Assembly: GCA_951799425.1 (NCBI GenBank)
Contig: OX637398.1
Location: 16,588,270 to 16,652,269, forward strand
Direction of reading: 5' to 3'
DNA from: Ilex aquifolium
Taxonomy: Eukaryota > Streptophyta > Magnoliopsida > Aquifoliales > Aquifoliaceae
DNA: 64,000 bases
Shown here one piece after another: positions 48,347 through 59,474 of this stretch. Position 1 is the first letter of the stretch. Every line of letters starts with the position of its first letter. The notes under the pieces are model-generated. The model ran no database searches. It was not told the DNA's origin and worked only from the letters and a program-made list of their open reading frames with translations. Made by a program: the position numbers and the translations under genes.

Positions 48347-48915
48347 GTGTGAGGCAAGTCCGTGAACGTGGACTATGGGCTAGGGTTAGGGTTAGGGTTA
48401 GGGTTAGTGTTAGGGTTTTGATTGGAATGTGTTTGTCGGTGGGCAAGGCTGGGGTATGAGTATGTTTGTTGGTGGATGGGCAGTCGGTGGGCTTTGCCTT
48501 TTTTGGTGGGTATTTTTGGTCGATTGTTTTGTTGGTTTGGGAGGGGTATGGGTATGTGTGGGTTTGGAGTGGGGTGGGATGGTGGTCAGTACCTTGTTGG
48601 TTGATGGAGGCAGCCGATGGTGCTTTGTTGGTTTGATGGAGTCAGGCGATGGGGTGGGCAGCGGGGTTGCAAGCGGTGGAGTCAGGCAGGGCAGTGGGGT
48701 TGCAGGCGGCGGGGTGGGCAGTGGGGTTGCAGGCGGTGGGGTGGGCAGTGGAGTTACAGGCGTTGCAGGCTGGTATTCCAGGCGGTGGGTGACTGCTGGG
48801 TTGGGTTTTGCTGGGTAGGTAGCAGCCGCCGGAGAAGCAGCCGCCGAAGATAGGCTGCCGCCAGACCCTAGCAGCCGCCAAACCTTTTGCGTAAAACCCT
48901 AGTTGAGATTAACAA
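48347..48915 (-). promoter_or_regulatory. LINE 5' UTR / internal promoter region
   Basis: This GC-rich leader begins at the right target duplication. On the plus strand it contains GCAGCCGCC words (48.82-48.88 kb) and a 27-bp tandem repeat (unit starts GGGGTGGGCAGTGGGGTTGC; copies at 48651, 48711 and 48738, plus a degenerate 33-bp unit at 48678-48710). At 48,381-48,419 it has about five TTAGGG-type units just before the ORF1 ATG. On the coding strand the latter read CCCTAA, like telo-box motifs in plant promoters. Transcription of LINEs starts within such 5' UTRs; use of these motifs is inferred. Confidence 0.6.
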
Positions 48916-48931
48916 CCCCCCCTAGCATAAG

Positions 48932-50512
48932 TTCAAAATAGAGCTTTTTCAAAAGGTGATCGACATTTATTTGGTAGATTTCTATTCACTAACGACCTAC
49001 AAGTTTAAATTTCATAGTGACAAAAACTAATGATTCAAGATGTTAATTTTGTTTTTCATATTCAAACACCGTTTGTATGACAATAATCCTAATCCACGAA
49101 GCATGGAAAATCAATTAATTACCCATGTCATGTTATGTACAAATTTTCATAATCAATAAAATTTGTAGTCTAATTATCAACAAAAAAAATAAAAATGAAT
49201 ATAAAAAAGGTTGAATTTGAGGATTAGTTGGCCATATGATTGAGAGATAGAATAACAATGACACATCAGTATATCCTTTAAGCAAGAAGACTGGTCGGAC
49301 GGTTGATGACCGGACCTGTCAGTCCATATGGTCGGTGAGTGTTTGTCCACAACCAAACTTGTCCAGACTCATTCTCTTTCACACACACACACATATATAT
49401 ATATACAGATGCGTATGCTGCATTAAATTAGAGATCAAAGATATTACAGTCCCATTTGCATCAATTTGCATGCACGAAAAGGGACTTGAGACTCGCTCTC
49501 TATCAGAAAAACACACTCTCACTTTCTAGACGGTTGATGCCAAGAGGGGTTCACCACCGCCAAAATGGTCCAGGCCATGAGATTACTTGTGGGAAAACTA
49601 CACCTCAACTAACCACATGCCCCCTAATGTACCACACATAACAGAAAAATACATAATAGTCCAAGACAGTCAGTTATTAACTAGGGAAAAGTAACGGAGT
49701 TATTTCGGATAAATAATATAATAACTTTGAATTTTTCTCTACATTAAAAAAAGTAAAATAATATATTTAATTTTACTGTATTGTATTTAGTACCTAAATA
49801 TTTATAAAATACACAAATAGTAAAACCTCGGTAAATATGACGTATAAAAAAAAGACTAATTACAATCATTCACAACAAGTGATGCTAATTGTTTTTTTGA
49901 TCACTCATACAACTTAATTTTCACAATCTTCATGACTTAAAAAATGAGTTCGACAAGTCAAAAATTCATCTTGATGTGCCTATAGAGTCTAAAATGCGTC
50001 CAAAAATTCATAATTATTTAGGTATCAGATTATACTAATTGACATAGCAAAATATAATAGAGTGGACACACTTAACTGTATTTAAAATCTACATAATTAA
50101 TATTTTTTATAAAAAAATTTAGGGTGAACTCGTCCATCTGGTTATCAAGTGGCTCCGCCTATGAGTTGTCGTATAGGAAAATTGAATCTTAGTGTTAAAT
50201 TTTTTATTTAAAGTTTATATAGGTCAACACGAGTACGAGTACGAGCACGAACACGACACGAAAATAAACATGTCAACTCGAAACGACACAATTAGTTAAA
50301 TGAGTTGAATTAGAGTTGACTAATGTACAACACAAATCCACAATGACCTGACAAAACATGACTCAATTGTCACTCTTAGGTTGAGATCTCAATCATTATA
50401 CTTTATTTTATTTCTCTTATTAGTAATCATATTTCATAAATTTTATCACACTACCCAAAAAAAAAAAAAAAGAACACTATTTGAGACCACTTTTTCTTGT
50501 AGAGGCAGGACC
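48932..50512. other. no gene recognised; one dispersed hAT-like fragment
   Basis: At about 50,217-50,385 lies a diverged inverted relative of the 18,352 repeat (GTCAACTCGAAACGACAC, ATGACTCAATTGTCACTC). The rest has only chance-like open stretches. Confidence 0.35.
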
Positions 50513-51274
50513 TAAGAGCAACTCCAACGGGAGTTGCCATCAGGGGTGTCATCCCCATAACCGCTAAAATGGCACCTCAATGGCAAAAATTCAGACTCCA
50601 ACGGAGGTGGCAAAATGACATCTAGGGTTTTGGGGTGGCATATTTGGCAACTTTGGAAAGAGAATTGAGAGGTTGCAAAATAGCCGTTGGTGGCTACTGT
50701 TCCTCTCAACGGCTATATTCCACCCAAATTTCTATAAAAATACAGAGAGAGGAAAGGGGAAGGAAACTTGCCTAAAAATCGATTTGTGTACTGCTCCTAG
50801 AAAATGGCTTCCCTGAATCCTTGCCTTTGATATCGAAAACCCTAGCTTCCCTGAACCCTTGCCGTTGGTGTACTGCTCGCATAGCCCTGTTGCCGTTGTA
50901 AGTTGCAGAGAGGCGCAGGGGAAGGGGAGGAAGAGGAAGGGGAAGGGGAAGAAGACGATCTGGTAAGGTAAGGGGAAGGGAAGAAAACGATCTGGTTTTA
51001 TTAAGGGGAAGGGGAAGGCATTGTAATTTATAATTACATCTGCCCTCCCTGTTCTTGTTTTAATTTATAATTTGTAATATAATTTATAATTTATAAATTG
51101 TTTATACTTTATGACAGATTTATTTGTTTTAAAGTTGAGTAATTTTATTTATTTTTTAATTGATAAATTGCTCATTCTTTAAATTGATTATAAATTTTTT
51201 AATTGATAGATTTATTTGTATACTTTATAAATTGCTCATTCTTTAAATTGATTATAATTTTATTTTTTTTGTAG

Positions 51275-52335
51275 ATGGATTCGCAATTTGATGGTTCTTT
51301 CACTGATATGCTTATGAACGACACCGATTTATATGATGATGCTATGCAGATCAATCTCACAGTATTGACGCCAGTACAAAATGAAGCCGTTCAAGAGTGA
51401 GAAAATCGCAAAGGATAAATAACTTCTCTCTAGAAGAAGATAAATTAATTGTGTCTGCGTGGCTTAACACGAGCAAAGATGCAATTACTGGGAATGAACA
51501 ACAAGGTGGTGCTTTCTGACAAAGAATATTGCAATACTTAGAACTTCATGGAGGCCATCATGAAGAGCGTTATCAATCTTCTATTAAAAGTCGTTGGACT
51601 GATATAAATGCAAAATAAAGCAAATTTGTTGGTTTTTATAGTCAAATTGAAAGATTGCGACAAAATAGAAACACCGAGTAAAATAATGTAATAATTAAGC
51701 TTTTAATTTAGACACTACTATGATTTGATATTTGAACTATTGACTGAATAATTTCATATGTTTTTCAGGTTGATGACGCAAAAAAAATGTTTGCTAAGAT
51801 TATTGGAAAACCATTTCAATACGAGCATTGTTGGAATATATTGAAAATGGAGCGGAAATGGACTGATAATCTCACCAGCAATAAGAGAGCAAAAACTCAT
51901 TCAACTAGTAGTCCTGCTGAATCAACTCATGTTGAATCTTGATATTCAACTCCATATTTAGGGGATGACACTGAACCCTCGTCCACTCCCAACCTCGATA
52001 GGCCATTGGGCAGAAAGGTTTCGAAGAAACAACTTAAAAACAAAGAGAAGCAAACCGGTGTTGAAGCATCACTAGATCATCACCACTGGAATGAAAGAAT
52101 GAAACTGGAACGACAAAAAGTTGAGCGACACGACAAAATTTATGCTCAACAGGAGATAGCATTGGAGTAATATCGTAGACAGTTAGAAATTGAAGAAAGA
52201 CAGGTGCAAGAAATTGAAATGCAGAATGAAATGAAAATCATGGAAACTGACACTACTGGCATGGACTCAATTTCTGCAACATATTGGAATAACCTGAAGA
52301 TAGAGGTTATGAAAAAGTGGGGTTTTAATTTTTAG
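51275..52335 (+). pseudogene. Harbinger Myb/SANT-like accessory protein, degenerate
   Basis: ATG at 51275 follows a TTTTTTTTGTAG acceptor-like site, suggesting a leader intron. The start MDSQFDGSFTD is followed by several frameshifts and stops through the Myb/SANT trihelix region (recognisable as [14 protein letters not shown] near 51,425 and KSRWTDINAK near 51,590). An intron is likely at 51678-51768. The second exon reads KIIGKPFQYEHCWNILKM and a Lys/Glu-rich helix region (WNERMKLERQKVERHDK), with in-frame stops near 51,942 and 52,170, ending VMKKWGFNF. In active elements this protein brings the transposase to the DNA ends and to the nucleus. Here it is not functional as read. Confidence 0.8.
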
Positions 52336-52394
52336 TCGTTATTTATTATGTTGCTATTATTTTTTAATTCGTAGTCATTATTTATTATGTTGAA

Positions 52395-52497
52395 ATTGGA
52401 ATTGAAAAAACAATTTGAAATTGAAATTGAAATTGAAAATACAACATGAAATTGAAATTGAAATTGAAAATACAACTTGAAATTGAAATTGATAAAA
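52395..52497. repeat. GAAATT hexamer tandem tract
   Basis: Repeated GAAATT units with two TACAAC-type interruptions lie between the convergent ends of the two Harbinger genes. The tract may reflect slippage in their shared 3' region. Confidence 0.85.
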
Positions 52498-52500
52498 TTA

Positions 52501-53778
52501 TTAGTCGCCATGTCGTTCCCACAAATGCTCGATAAGATCTGACTGCAGTTGAGAATGAGTAACACTGTCCCTGATCTGACAATGGGTTTGCATGAAGTCT
52601 TCCAATTTTGGTGTATACGCATGCGAAACTTCTACAGGCGGATTTGCATCACTTCCATCAAAGTCATTGTTACCAATATCTCTTTCATCCTCAATGACCA
52701 TATTATGCATTATTATGCACGCTTTCATAATATCTGCAAGTGTTTCTTCATCCCAAAAGCGTGTTGGTCCACGCACGATTGCAAAACGGGCTTGAAGTAC
52801 CCCAAATGCCCGCTCTACATCTTTTCTTGCCGACTCTTGTGCTTTAGCAAAATATTTTTTCTTCAAACCTTGTGGACAGGGAATTGTTTTTACAAATGTC
52901 GACTAGTTTGGATAAATACCATCAGCTAGATAATATCCCATTGTATAGTCATGACCATTAATTATATAGTTGACTGGAGGAGCATGACCATTTGCTAATA
53001 ATGCAAAAACGGGGGACCTGTCTAGAACATTTATGTCATTCAGCGAACCAGGAAGCCCAAATAATGCATGCCATATCCAAAGATCTTGAGAAGCCACAAC
53101 TTCTAAAATAATTGTTGGTTCATGACAATGACCAGTATACATACCTTGCCACGCGGTAGGAAAATTTTTCCACTTCCAATGCATGCAATCAATACTCCCT
53201 AACATGCCGGGAAAGCCACGTTGTTCCCCCGTCTGTAGCAATCGAGCAATATCGATATTGTTTGGTGACCTCAGGTAATGGTCGCCAAACACTGCAATAA
53301 CAACTTTCACAAACCTTCTCAGACTCTGTATGACAGTGCTTTCTCCAATTCTGATGTATTCATCCACAGAATCTGTCGGTGTTCCGTAAGCAAGAATTCT
53401 ATAAACAGCTGTTATCTTTTGAAGGGATGAAAAACCGATAACTCCAACGGCATCTGTTGTTTGGATGAAGTATGGATCGTGTTGTTCAACCTCATTTACA
53501 ATTCGGAGAAAAAGAGTACGACTCATTCGGAACATCCTTTGGAAAAAACCTTCATATACACAAGGGGTAGCAAAATAGTCACGATAGAGTCTTTCGTGAC
53601 CTTCAACTCTATCACGATTAACTATTCTGTGGCCTGGAACGGAACCACGATGCCTTCTTATCCGTCCCTGACTAGACCCTTCTGACCTTCTAGTTGCATC
53701 ATACAACATATCTAAGTCATCATTATCTTCTTCTTCAATATTGAGGATCTCTCCTAAAATATTAAGATAACGATTCAT
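52501..53778 (-). pseudogene. PIF/Harbinger DDE transposase with one nonsense codon
   Basis: A single frame of 425 codons runs from ATG at 53778 to the stop at 52501. It is interrupted only by TAG at 52903-52905 (codon 292). The helical N-terminus (FFQRMFRMSRTLFLRIV) and helix-turn-helix region precede the DDE_Tnp_4-type core. Catalytic residues are Asp197 (GSIDCMHW), Asp248 (GSLNDINVLD) and Glu322 (ARKDVERAFGVLQ). A tryptophan-type codon could become this TAG by one transition. This nuclease cuts at the TIRs and inserts at TAA/TTA. Apart from the stop, length and motifs match active relatives. Confidence 0.93.
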
Positions 53779-54242
53779 ATAGTTTGATGAATGAAAATAT
53801 GAAAGGATAAATAGTCAAAGAGAAATGAGATATTGAATTTATAGAGAGAATGTAAGATAGATGGATGAAAACATGAGAAAAATGATCATATTTATAGACG
53901 AATTATATTTTTTTTAATTTTTATTTTGGCGGTTAAATTTTCAAATTTGAATTTCAACGATTGAAATTTGAATTTCGACGGACAAAATTTGAAATTTGAA
54001 ATTTTTACTATAAAAATATATCCGTTAAATTGCGATCGTTATGAAAACTATACCCGTTAAAATATAACCGTTAAGTTTAATTATATTTTTTAATAAAAAA
54101 CATTGAAATATTAAAATGGCATCCCATTTTGACACCTACCATTGGAGCAGAAACACTGTTCAGGGGTGCCAAAACACTGTTCAAGGTTGCAAAATGGCAT
54201 TTGACACCCCATTTTTGGCAACTCTCCTTGGAGTTGCTCTAA

Positions 54243-54949
54243 TATTTTTATGTTAACCTCTTATTGACACACAATAGACAATTATTGAGTCAAATTTTTA
54301 AAGAGTTCAATAAAATGGATAGATTCATGTCGCGTCATTTATTATATAGACTACTTCGTTTGTTAGAGGAATATGGTATTGAAAAAAATTGGTATCATAC
54401 ATTCAAATTTTATATCAAATTAAAATATAAGAATAATTTAATATATAATAATCAAATTATTTGATTCTAATCAAACGAAAAAATTTAACCCAAAATCCAA
54501 TCCATAATAAATATTAGAATCTAACTTAAAATAACAAATATCACTCCTCATTTTTTATCCAATACATAAACATAGCATAAATGAGGACGAAGCGACTCTA
54601 AATCGTATAAGCGTAAGCCATCAATTTTCAACAATATAATTGTGACAAAAATCACACTCCTTTTACCTCCTCAACCTCCACCATACCCCCACAACCACCT
54701 TAGTCCCACCACAACCCTGACTTTTAACGCCACCCAAAAACAACCACCCAAAACAAACCAAGTCATCTCTTCTTCGATATCCATGCAAAAACTTACTCCT
54801 CCACATAAAAGATTGCCACCACCATCGGTGTATTGCCCTACCTGGTAGTGTAGGACTGTGAGTACTTTTTGTGGGTGGTGGGGTATGGTTGTGAAAAAAC
54901 AAGTAGTAACAGAAGGTACCAAGTGGAACCAAATTTTGAGAGGATAACA
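54243..54949. other. no gene recognised
   Basis: AT-rich up to 54,640, then a CA/CC-rich stretch to about 54,840 with low-complexity open frames on both strands (up to 106 codons) that I judge to be chance. Confidence 0.35.
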
Positions 54950-56514
54950 TGTTGCAATTTGGCCCAAATTTTCTAATTATCATGAATGAGAGTTTGTTGG
55001 GTAATCAATGTGAGAATCCTATATGGAATAGGATTATATTGGAAGAGTGTGTATTATGTAAATAAGGGTGTGTATTATATAATCAGTTACCAAATGACTA
55101 GTTTTTCAATGAATAATACATCGATGTAGGTTTTTGGTCCATGAATGTAGGTATAGTGTACCGGGAGGGTATGCTATATTGAACCACGTTATATCTTTAT
55201 GTCATATTTTTATTATTTTTCTATCTGTGAATTCCAATCTTCCAACAAGTATTATTTGTATTAATTATCCGCTGTGCAAAACTAACAAGTGGTATCATAG
55301 CTATGTTTCAACAAATGATATCGGAGCTATGTTCTAACAAGTGGTATCAGAGTTAGATTGATGATCTTGGTAGAAGAATAAGAGGTAGATTGATAATCCT
55401 GGTAAAAACAATTAGAGCCAGATTGATGCTCCTGGTGCAACAATCAAAGTTGAATTGATGATCTTGGTAGAACAATTAGAGCTAGATTGACGATCCTGGT
55501 GCAACAATCAAAACAAGTTATTAACGATTCAATGATCAAGTTGGTGTTCATATTGAAGAAGAATCTCTTGCCACGTATGTACAATTCATATTTTTGTTTA
55601 GATTTACAAGAAAAAAAATTAAAGTTGGTATGAAATCAAATGGAAGGCTAAGTTGCTTCCTGATTATTTGGATTTCAAAATTTACCACACGTGTTGTTGA
55701 AGATGCTTTTTCAGGTTTTTGGGCTCTTAGAGTTGAAGTCATGGTATTCTAAAGGTTTGGGAGTTATTGGCCTAATATAAACCTAATAGTGATGATGCAG
55801 TTTCTCGTGGGTTACGAGTCACTAGGCCATTGAGACCTCCCTAGAGCAGGGAAGAAGCGGGCAAAGATGCACAAATGATTCAAGCCAAGATGTAGCCTCT
55901 TGAAAGAGAGAGAGGATTGTGACGACTTAAATGAGCAGGTTTGCACGTGGTGCTTGAAAAAATTGGTGGATCAAAATTAATGGTGCTAAGCCCGATCTTG
56001 GGCATGACCAAATTTGAAGAGTTTGGTTCAAGGGAGGCTGTTGAAATTTAACCCAAACTCTCTAATTATCATGAATGAGAGTTTGTTGAGTAATCAATGT
56101 GAGAATCCTATATGTAATAGGATTATATTAGAAGAGTTTTAATATATCATGAATAAGTATGTTAGACATGTGATAGAAAATATAAAGATCAAGTTATATC
56201 TAAATAAGTTTGGGTTATAGTATTTTATCCTTATAAATAAGAGTGTGTATTATGTAATCAGTTACCAGATAACTAATTTTTCAATGAATAATACATTGAT
56301 GTAGATTTTTGGTTTGTGGATGTAGGTATAGTGTATTAGGAGAGTATGCTATATTGAACCACGTTATATCTTTGTGTTTTATTTTTATTGTTTTCCTATA
56401 TTTGAATTCTTATCTTCCAACAACTATTATATGTATTAATTATCCGCTATACAAAACTAACAAGTGTTATCAGAGCTATATTCCAACAAGTGATATCAGA
56501 ACTATGTTCTAACA
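54950..56514 (+). mobile_element. complete short non-autonomous LTR retrotransposon (TRIM/SMART-like)
   Basis: LTRs 54950-55339 and 56039-56514 both run from TGTTG to CTATGTTCTAACA. The 5-bp duplication TAACA flanks the unit (54945-54949 and 56515-56519). The primer-binding site GTGGTATCAGAG follows the 5' LTR at 55341. A polypurine tract (AAGGGAGG) precedes the 3' LTR. The internal region is only 699 bp with no recognisable gag or pol. Its start has several GATTGATGATCCTGGT-type repeats. The 3' LTR contains about 86 bp missing from the 5' LTR. Each LTR 3' end holds additional PBS-like TGATATCAGAAC words. It is a copia-like parasite dependent on other elements for proteins. Confidence 0.78.
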
Positions 56515-56569
56515 TAACATGTGCAAACATTAAATTTAGAAGGTAGAATTGATTTCTTAAAATGTAAAG

Positions 56570-57022
56570 TGTTAGAACATAGCTCTGATACCACTTATTG
56601 ATTTTGCACAGTAGATAATTAATACAAATAATATTTGTTGAAAGATAGGAATTTAAAGAAAGAAAAATAATAAAAACATGGCACAAAGATATAATATGGT
56701 TCGATACAGCATACCCTCCTGATACACCATACCTACATCCACAGACTAAAAACCTATATCGATGTATTATTTATTAAAAAAATTGATCATCTGGTAACTT
56801 ATTACATAATACTCAACCCTATTTATATGGATAAAATACTATAATACAAACTTATTCAGATATAACTTGATCTTTATATTTCCTAGCACATGTCTAATAT
56901 AACTATTGATGGTATATTAAAACTTTTCCAATATAATCCTATTCCGTATAGAGTTCTCTCACATTGATTACCCAACAAACTCTCTTTCATAATAATTAGA
57001 GAGTTTGAGTCAAATTCTAATA
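56570..57022 (-). mobile_element. inverted solo LTR of the same family
   Basis: Read on the minus strand from 57022 this matches the neighbouring LTRs along about 450 bp (AACTCTCTAATTATTATGA near its start, GCTATGTTCTAACA at its end). No internal region is attached, and flanking bases (TAAAG and AAAAA) do not form a duplication. It lies only 55 bp from the 3' LTR of the plus-strand element, forming a large inverted repeat. Confidence 0.75.
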
Positions 57023-57354
57023 AAAAAATATGATACATAATTAACCCAAACTCATAAATAAAAAAGTGAAGTTTTGAGTTTTATCGAAACTTGTTAAATG
57101 TCAAAAACTTGTGACTATTATTTGGTAAAGGTGAATGATACATTACTCAACATTAATGGAAAATGGGGTCTGGACAAAGCTATAGGACAATGCAATAAAT
57201 TCCAATATTGACGGTTAACTAACTGATAGAATATTATACAAACCGTCGCATACAGTATAATTTCATAAATAAGAAGAAACATTCGTGTAATTATTAGAAA
57301 TCCAGGGTATCATTGTAAACATTGTACTATAACTAATCTCCATAATACTTAAAA

Positions 57355-57690
57355 GGATTAATCGACACTTTGTACCCTACAAGATTCTAAATTCTCAATG
57401 TACACTCAATAAAATTAAAATTCTCACATTGTAACCTCAATTAAATAAAAATGTAGCAATGTAGTCCAAAACTAACTTTTTCTTACCTTTTTTTGACATA
57501 TTTTTTTTTTTGTGTATTTTCCATATTATCCTATTTTTATGCACAATTGTTTGTCTAGTACTTAATTTTAAGTGTTTTCAATGAAAATTCAGAGCACATT
57601 ACTACATTTTTGTTTGAATAAGAGTGTAATATGAAAATTTCAATCTTTTAATATGTAAATTAAGAATGTAAAGATCTTTGGGTACTTAAA
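57355..57690. mobile_element. probable foldback MITE
   Basis: Words at the left (ATTCTCAATGTACACTC, ATTCTCACATTGTAACC, AAAATGTAGCAATGTA) are mirrored at the right (CATTACTACATTTTTGTTT, AGAGTGTAATATGAAAATT, AATTAAGAATGTAAAG). The axis is near 57,520 in a T-rich stretch. There is no coding capacity and the ends are approximate. Confidence 0.5.
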
Positions 57691-57784
57691 ATAATTGATA
57701 TGTAAGCCCATGATAGAAACTCTTGGACAGTGATTTAGGCCCTCTCAATCCGATGGCCAGAATCGATAGCAAATAAAAGGAAAA

Positions 57785-58060
57785 TTTAGAGGCCGGTCCC
57801 CCAATATGGACTTGTTTGGACTTAAGTCCGTCAAGAAAACTTATTTGTTATGAAGTCCGTTTTTTGTCAATTTTACCATACTATCCCTTCCTTTTAGAAG
57901 TGAAATAAAACTAAAAATTTAAAACTCCTAAATCTTAGGAGTGTGACTAACATTAAAATCTTTTATCTCTCATATCTATCTATATCCATATATAGGTTAA
58001 GAGTTTGACTAACATTTAAATTTTCCCTCTCTCTTATCTTTCTATATCCATTTGACGACC
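57785..58060. repeat. dispersed repeat, inverted relative of 41,755-41,965
   Basis: It shares CTTAAGTCCGTCAAGAAAAC, CTTATTTGTTATGAAGTCCG, CAATTTTACCATACTAT and TATCTATATCCATATATAG words with the copy at 41.75 kb. A second, shorter TATCTTTCTATATCCAT word follows, so part of the unit is tandemly repeated. The unit ends shortly before the viral sequence. Confidence 0.5.
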
Positions 58061-58326
58061 TGGATAGTTAACCTTGAGTTATATTTGAACAATCTTATTT
58101 ATTTTAAATCTTTCATGCTTCAATTAGTAAATTTCTTTTAAGTCTTGACTACCCTTGTCACCCAGTCTTTGAAACCTAATAGAGAGTCTAGATCCCAGTG
58201 TAAGTCCTAGTGAGAGGCAGAATAGGGGAAGAAGACATTGAATCTATAAGGGATATAAGAGGGGTATGTACAATGGAGCAAGAACTTACGATTAATTTAC
58301 AAAATTGAAAAATTTTAGATTTAATA
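58061..58326 (+). other. leader upstream of the viral movement-protein region
   Basis: This region precedes the first viral reading frame and contains a short ORF (ATG at 58273, about 11 codons). Caulimovirid leaders usually carry small ORFs. The junction between host DNA and viral DNA was not located, and no Met-tRNA primer-binding site was found here. Confidence 0.35.
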
Positions 58327-59474
58327 ATGAATAGGCTATTCAGATCTAATTCTATGGCTAGCTCATCTAGATCTTCATTGAATACTATACCAAATATAGT
58401 AAATGAAGAAGAACATGAATATCATGAGTCTCAAGTAGATTGGAGTGGATGGAACATCCCTACAGTCTCCCACAGGGAAATCTACAAGTCTAGTTGGCTC
58501 CAAACAACCTTTAAATCTGAATTACAAGTGAAAACAATTGAGCAAGTATATGCATTAAAGCAAGACGAAGAAATTTGTCAGCTCCTTAGCAAAGAAGCAC
58601 TTAAAAGACATAAATCTAAAGGATATAGATTTATTCATTTAGGTCTAGTCCAAGTAGCAATTAAACCATTAATACCAACTAGTAAAAATGCAGCAGTCCT
58701 GTTATCCTTAAGAGATGCCAGATTCATAAAATATGGACCTAGTGTCTTAGGAATAATGGAAGCTGGTCTTCATAACGGACCAGTATATTTCAATTGCTTT
58801 CCAGACTTCACACTACGTCTAGATTGCAAAAACACTCCAATGGCTTAACCCTAGGTGTAAAGTTAAGTGGAGACATAACAAAATTAGTAAAAGAAACCCA
58901 ATCTTTGGTACTTATTTATAGGATTTACTATAAATGCATAACCACAAACCTGAATGTGCATGCATTAAAGAAAAGTCCTAAAGATAGTACTTTATTAATA
59001 CAATCTAGCACTAGTGAATCAAATATCCAAGTCCCTAAAAGACTTCTATGGAAAGATGTTCAGCTTCCAGAACACTGGACAGTTGAAAAGGAAAGCTATA
59101 ACAAAAATAATGAAAACACCATATCAAACTTAGAAAATATCCAACAGTTTCCTGATGGATCAGTAAGAATCTCCTTTGATAGCACAAGGTCTCATCGATC
59201 TAGTCTATCATCAATCCCTCCTAGTTTAATTAGTAAACCAATTAGGATTAATGAAGGAAGAAAATCTGAATCATATTCTAGTACAACTAGAAGAGATAAA
59301 GATATAGCAAATGAGTTAGAAAGAAGATTTAAGTTAAAAGGAATTGATAACTCATCTTCTCAAATTAGTAAACCTTATTATACAAGTGAACCCCCAGTAC
59401 AATCTAAAGAAGAAGAAGATGATGATTTTACTCCATCTCCCACTGCTTCAGATTTGAAAGTATTCATCCAGTAA
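58327..59474 (+). pseudogene. caulimovirid movement-protein region, frameshifted
   Basis: The first part (58327-58848, 173 codons) and second part (58794-59474, 226 codons) lie in different frames with a shift near 58,790-58,850. The fold is that of the 30K movement-protein superfamily: a hydrophobic strand GLVQVAIKPL, then LRDARF, a conserved Asp position in this family. After the shift come LIYRIYYKCIT and a Ser-rich, poorly conserved C-terminus. In intact relatives this protein opens plasmodesmata for cell-to-cell spread. This copy is broken. Confidence 0.7.

Larger units (their letters stand above)
42221..48915 (-). mobile_element. full-length L1-type LINE (RNase H-bearing plant lineage)
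   Basis: A 6.7-kb element on the minus strand is bounded by a target duplication of about 16 bp. Its 3' end is a poly(A) tail, seen as the T-tract 42221-42231. It has a GC-rich 5' UTR with a 27-bp minisatellite and telomere-like repeats, an ORF1 with a DUF4283-like domain and a zinc-knuckle-like motif, and an ORF2 with APE endonuclease, reverse transcriptase and RNase H. ORF1 and ORF2 overlap by 8 bp. Both carry a few stops and frameshifts, so the copy is inactive but not very old. GC content is visibly higher than the surroundings. Confidence 0.93.
50516..54239. mobile_element. PIF/Harbinger transposon with both genes, TSD TAA
   Basis: A 3,724-bp element has terminal inverted repeats starting GAGCAACTCCAACGG (left) and GAGCAACTCCAAGGAGA (right, complement). 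TAA duplications lie at 50513-50515 and 54240-54242. It carries the two genes of an autonomous PIF/Harbinger in convergent orientation: a Myb/SANT-like protein on the plus strand and the DDE transposase on the minus strand. Sub-terminal words (GGTGCCATTTTGNNAC-like) occur at both ends. The transposase frame has a single stop, while the Myb-like gene is more damaged, so the copy is probably inactive but recent. Confidence 0.93.

Noticed and set aside
48381-48419. Interstitial telomere repeat from chromosome fusion or break repair
   Set aside because: Only about five hexamer units, and they lie inside the bounded LINE 5' UTR just before ORF1, so they belong to the element.
50489-50497. TTCTTGTAG as the missing right end of the CACTA element
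   Set aside because: It lacks the final TG of the terminus, is 46 kb away, and has no sub-terminal repeats beside it.
55134-56512. Two similar 67-codon proteins at 55134-55337 and 56309-56512
   Set aside because: Their similarity comes from both being inside LTR copies of the same element.
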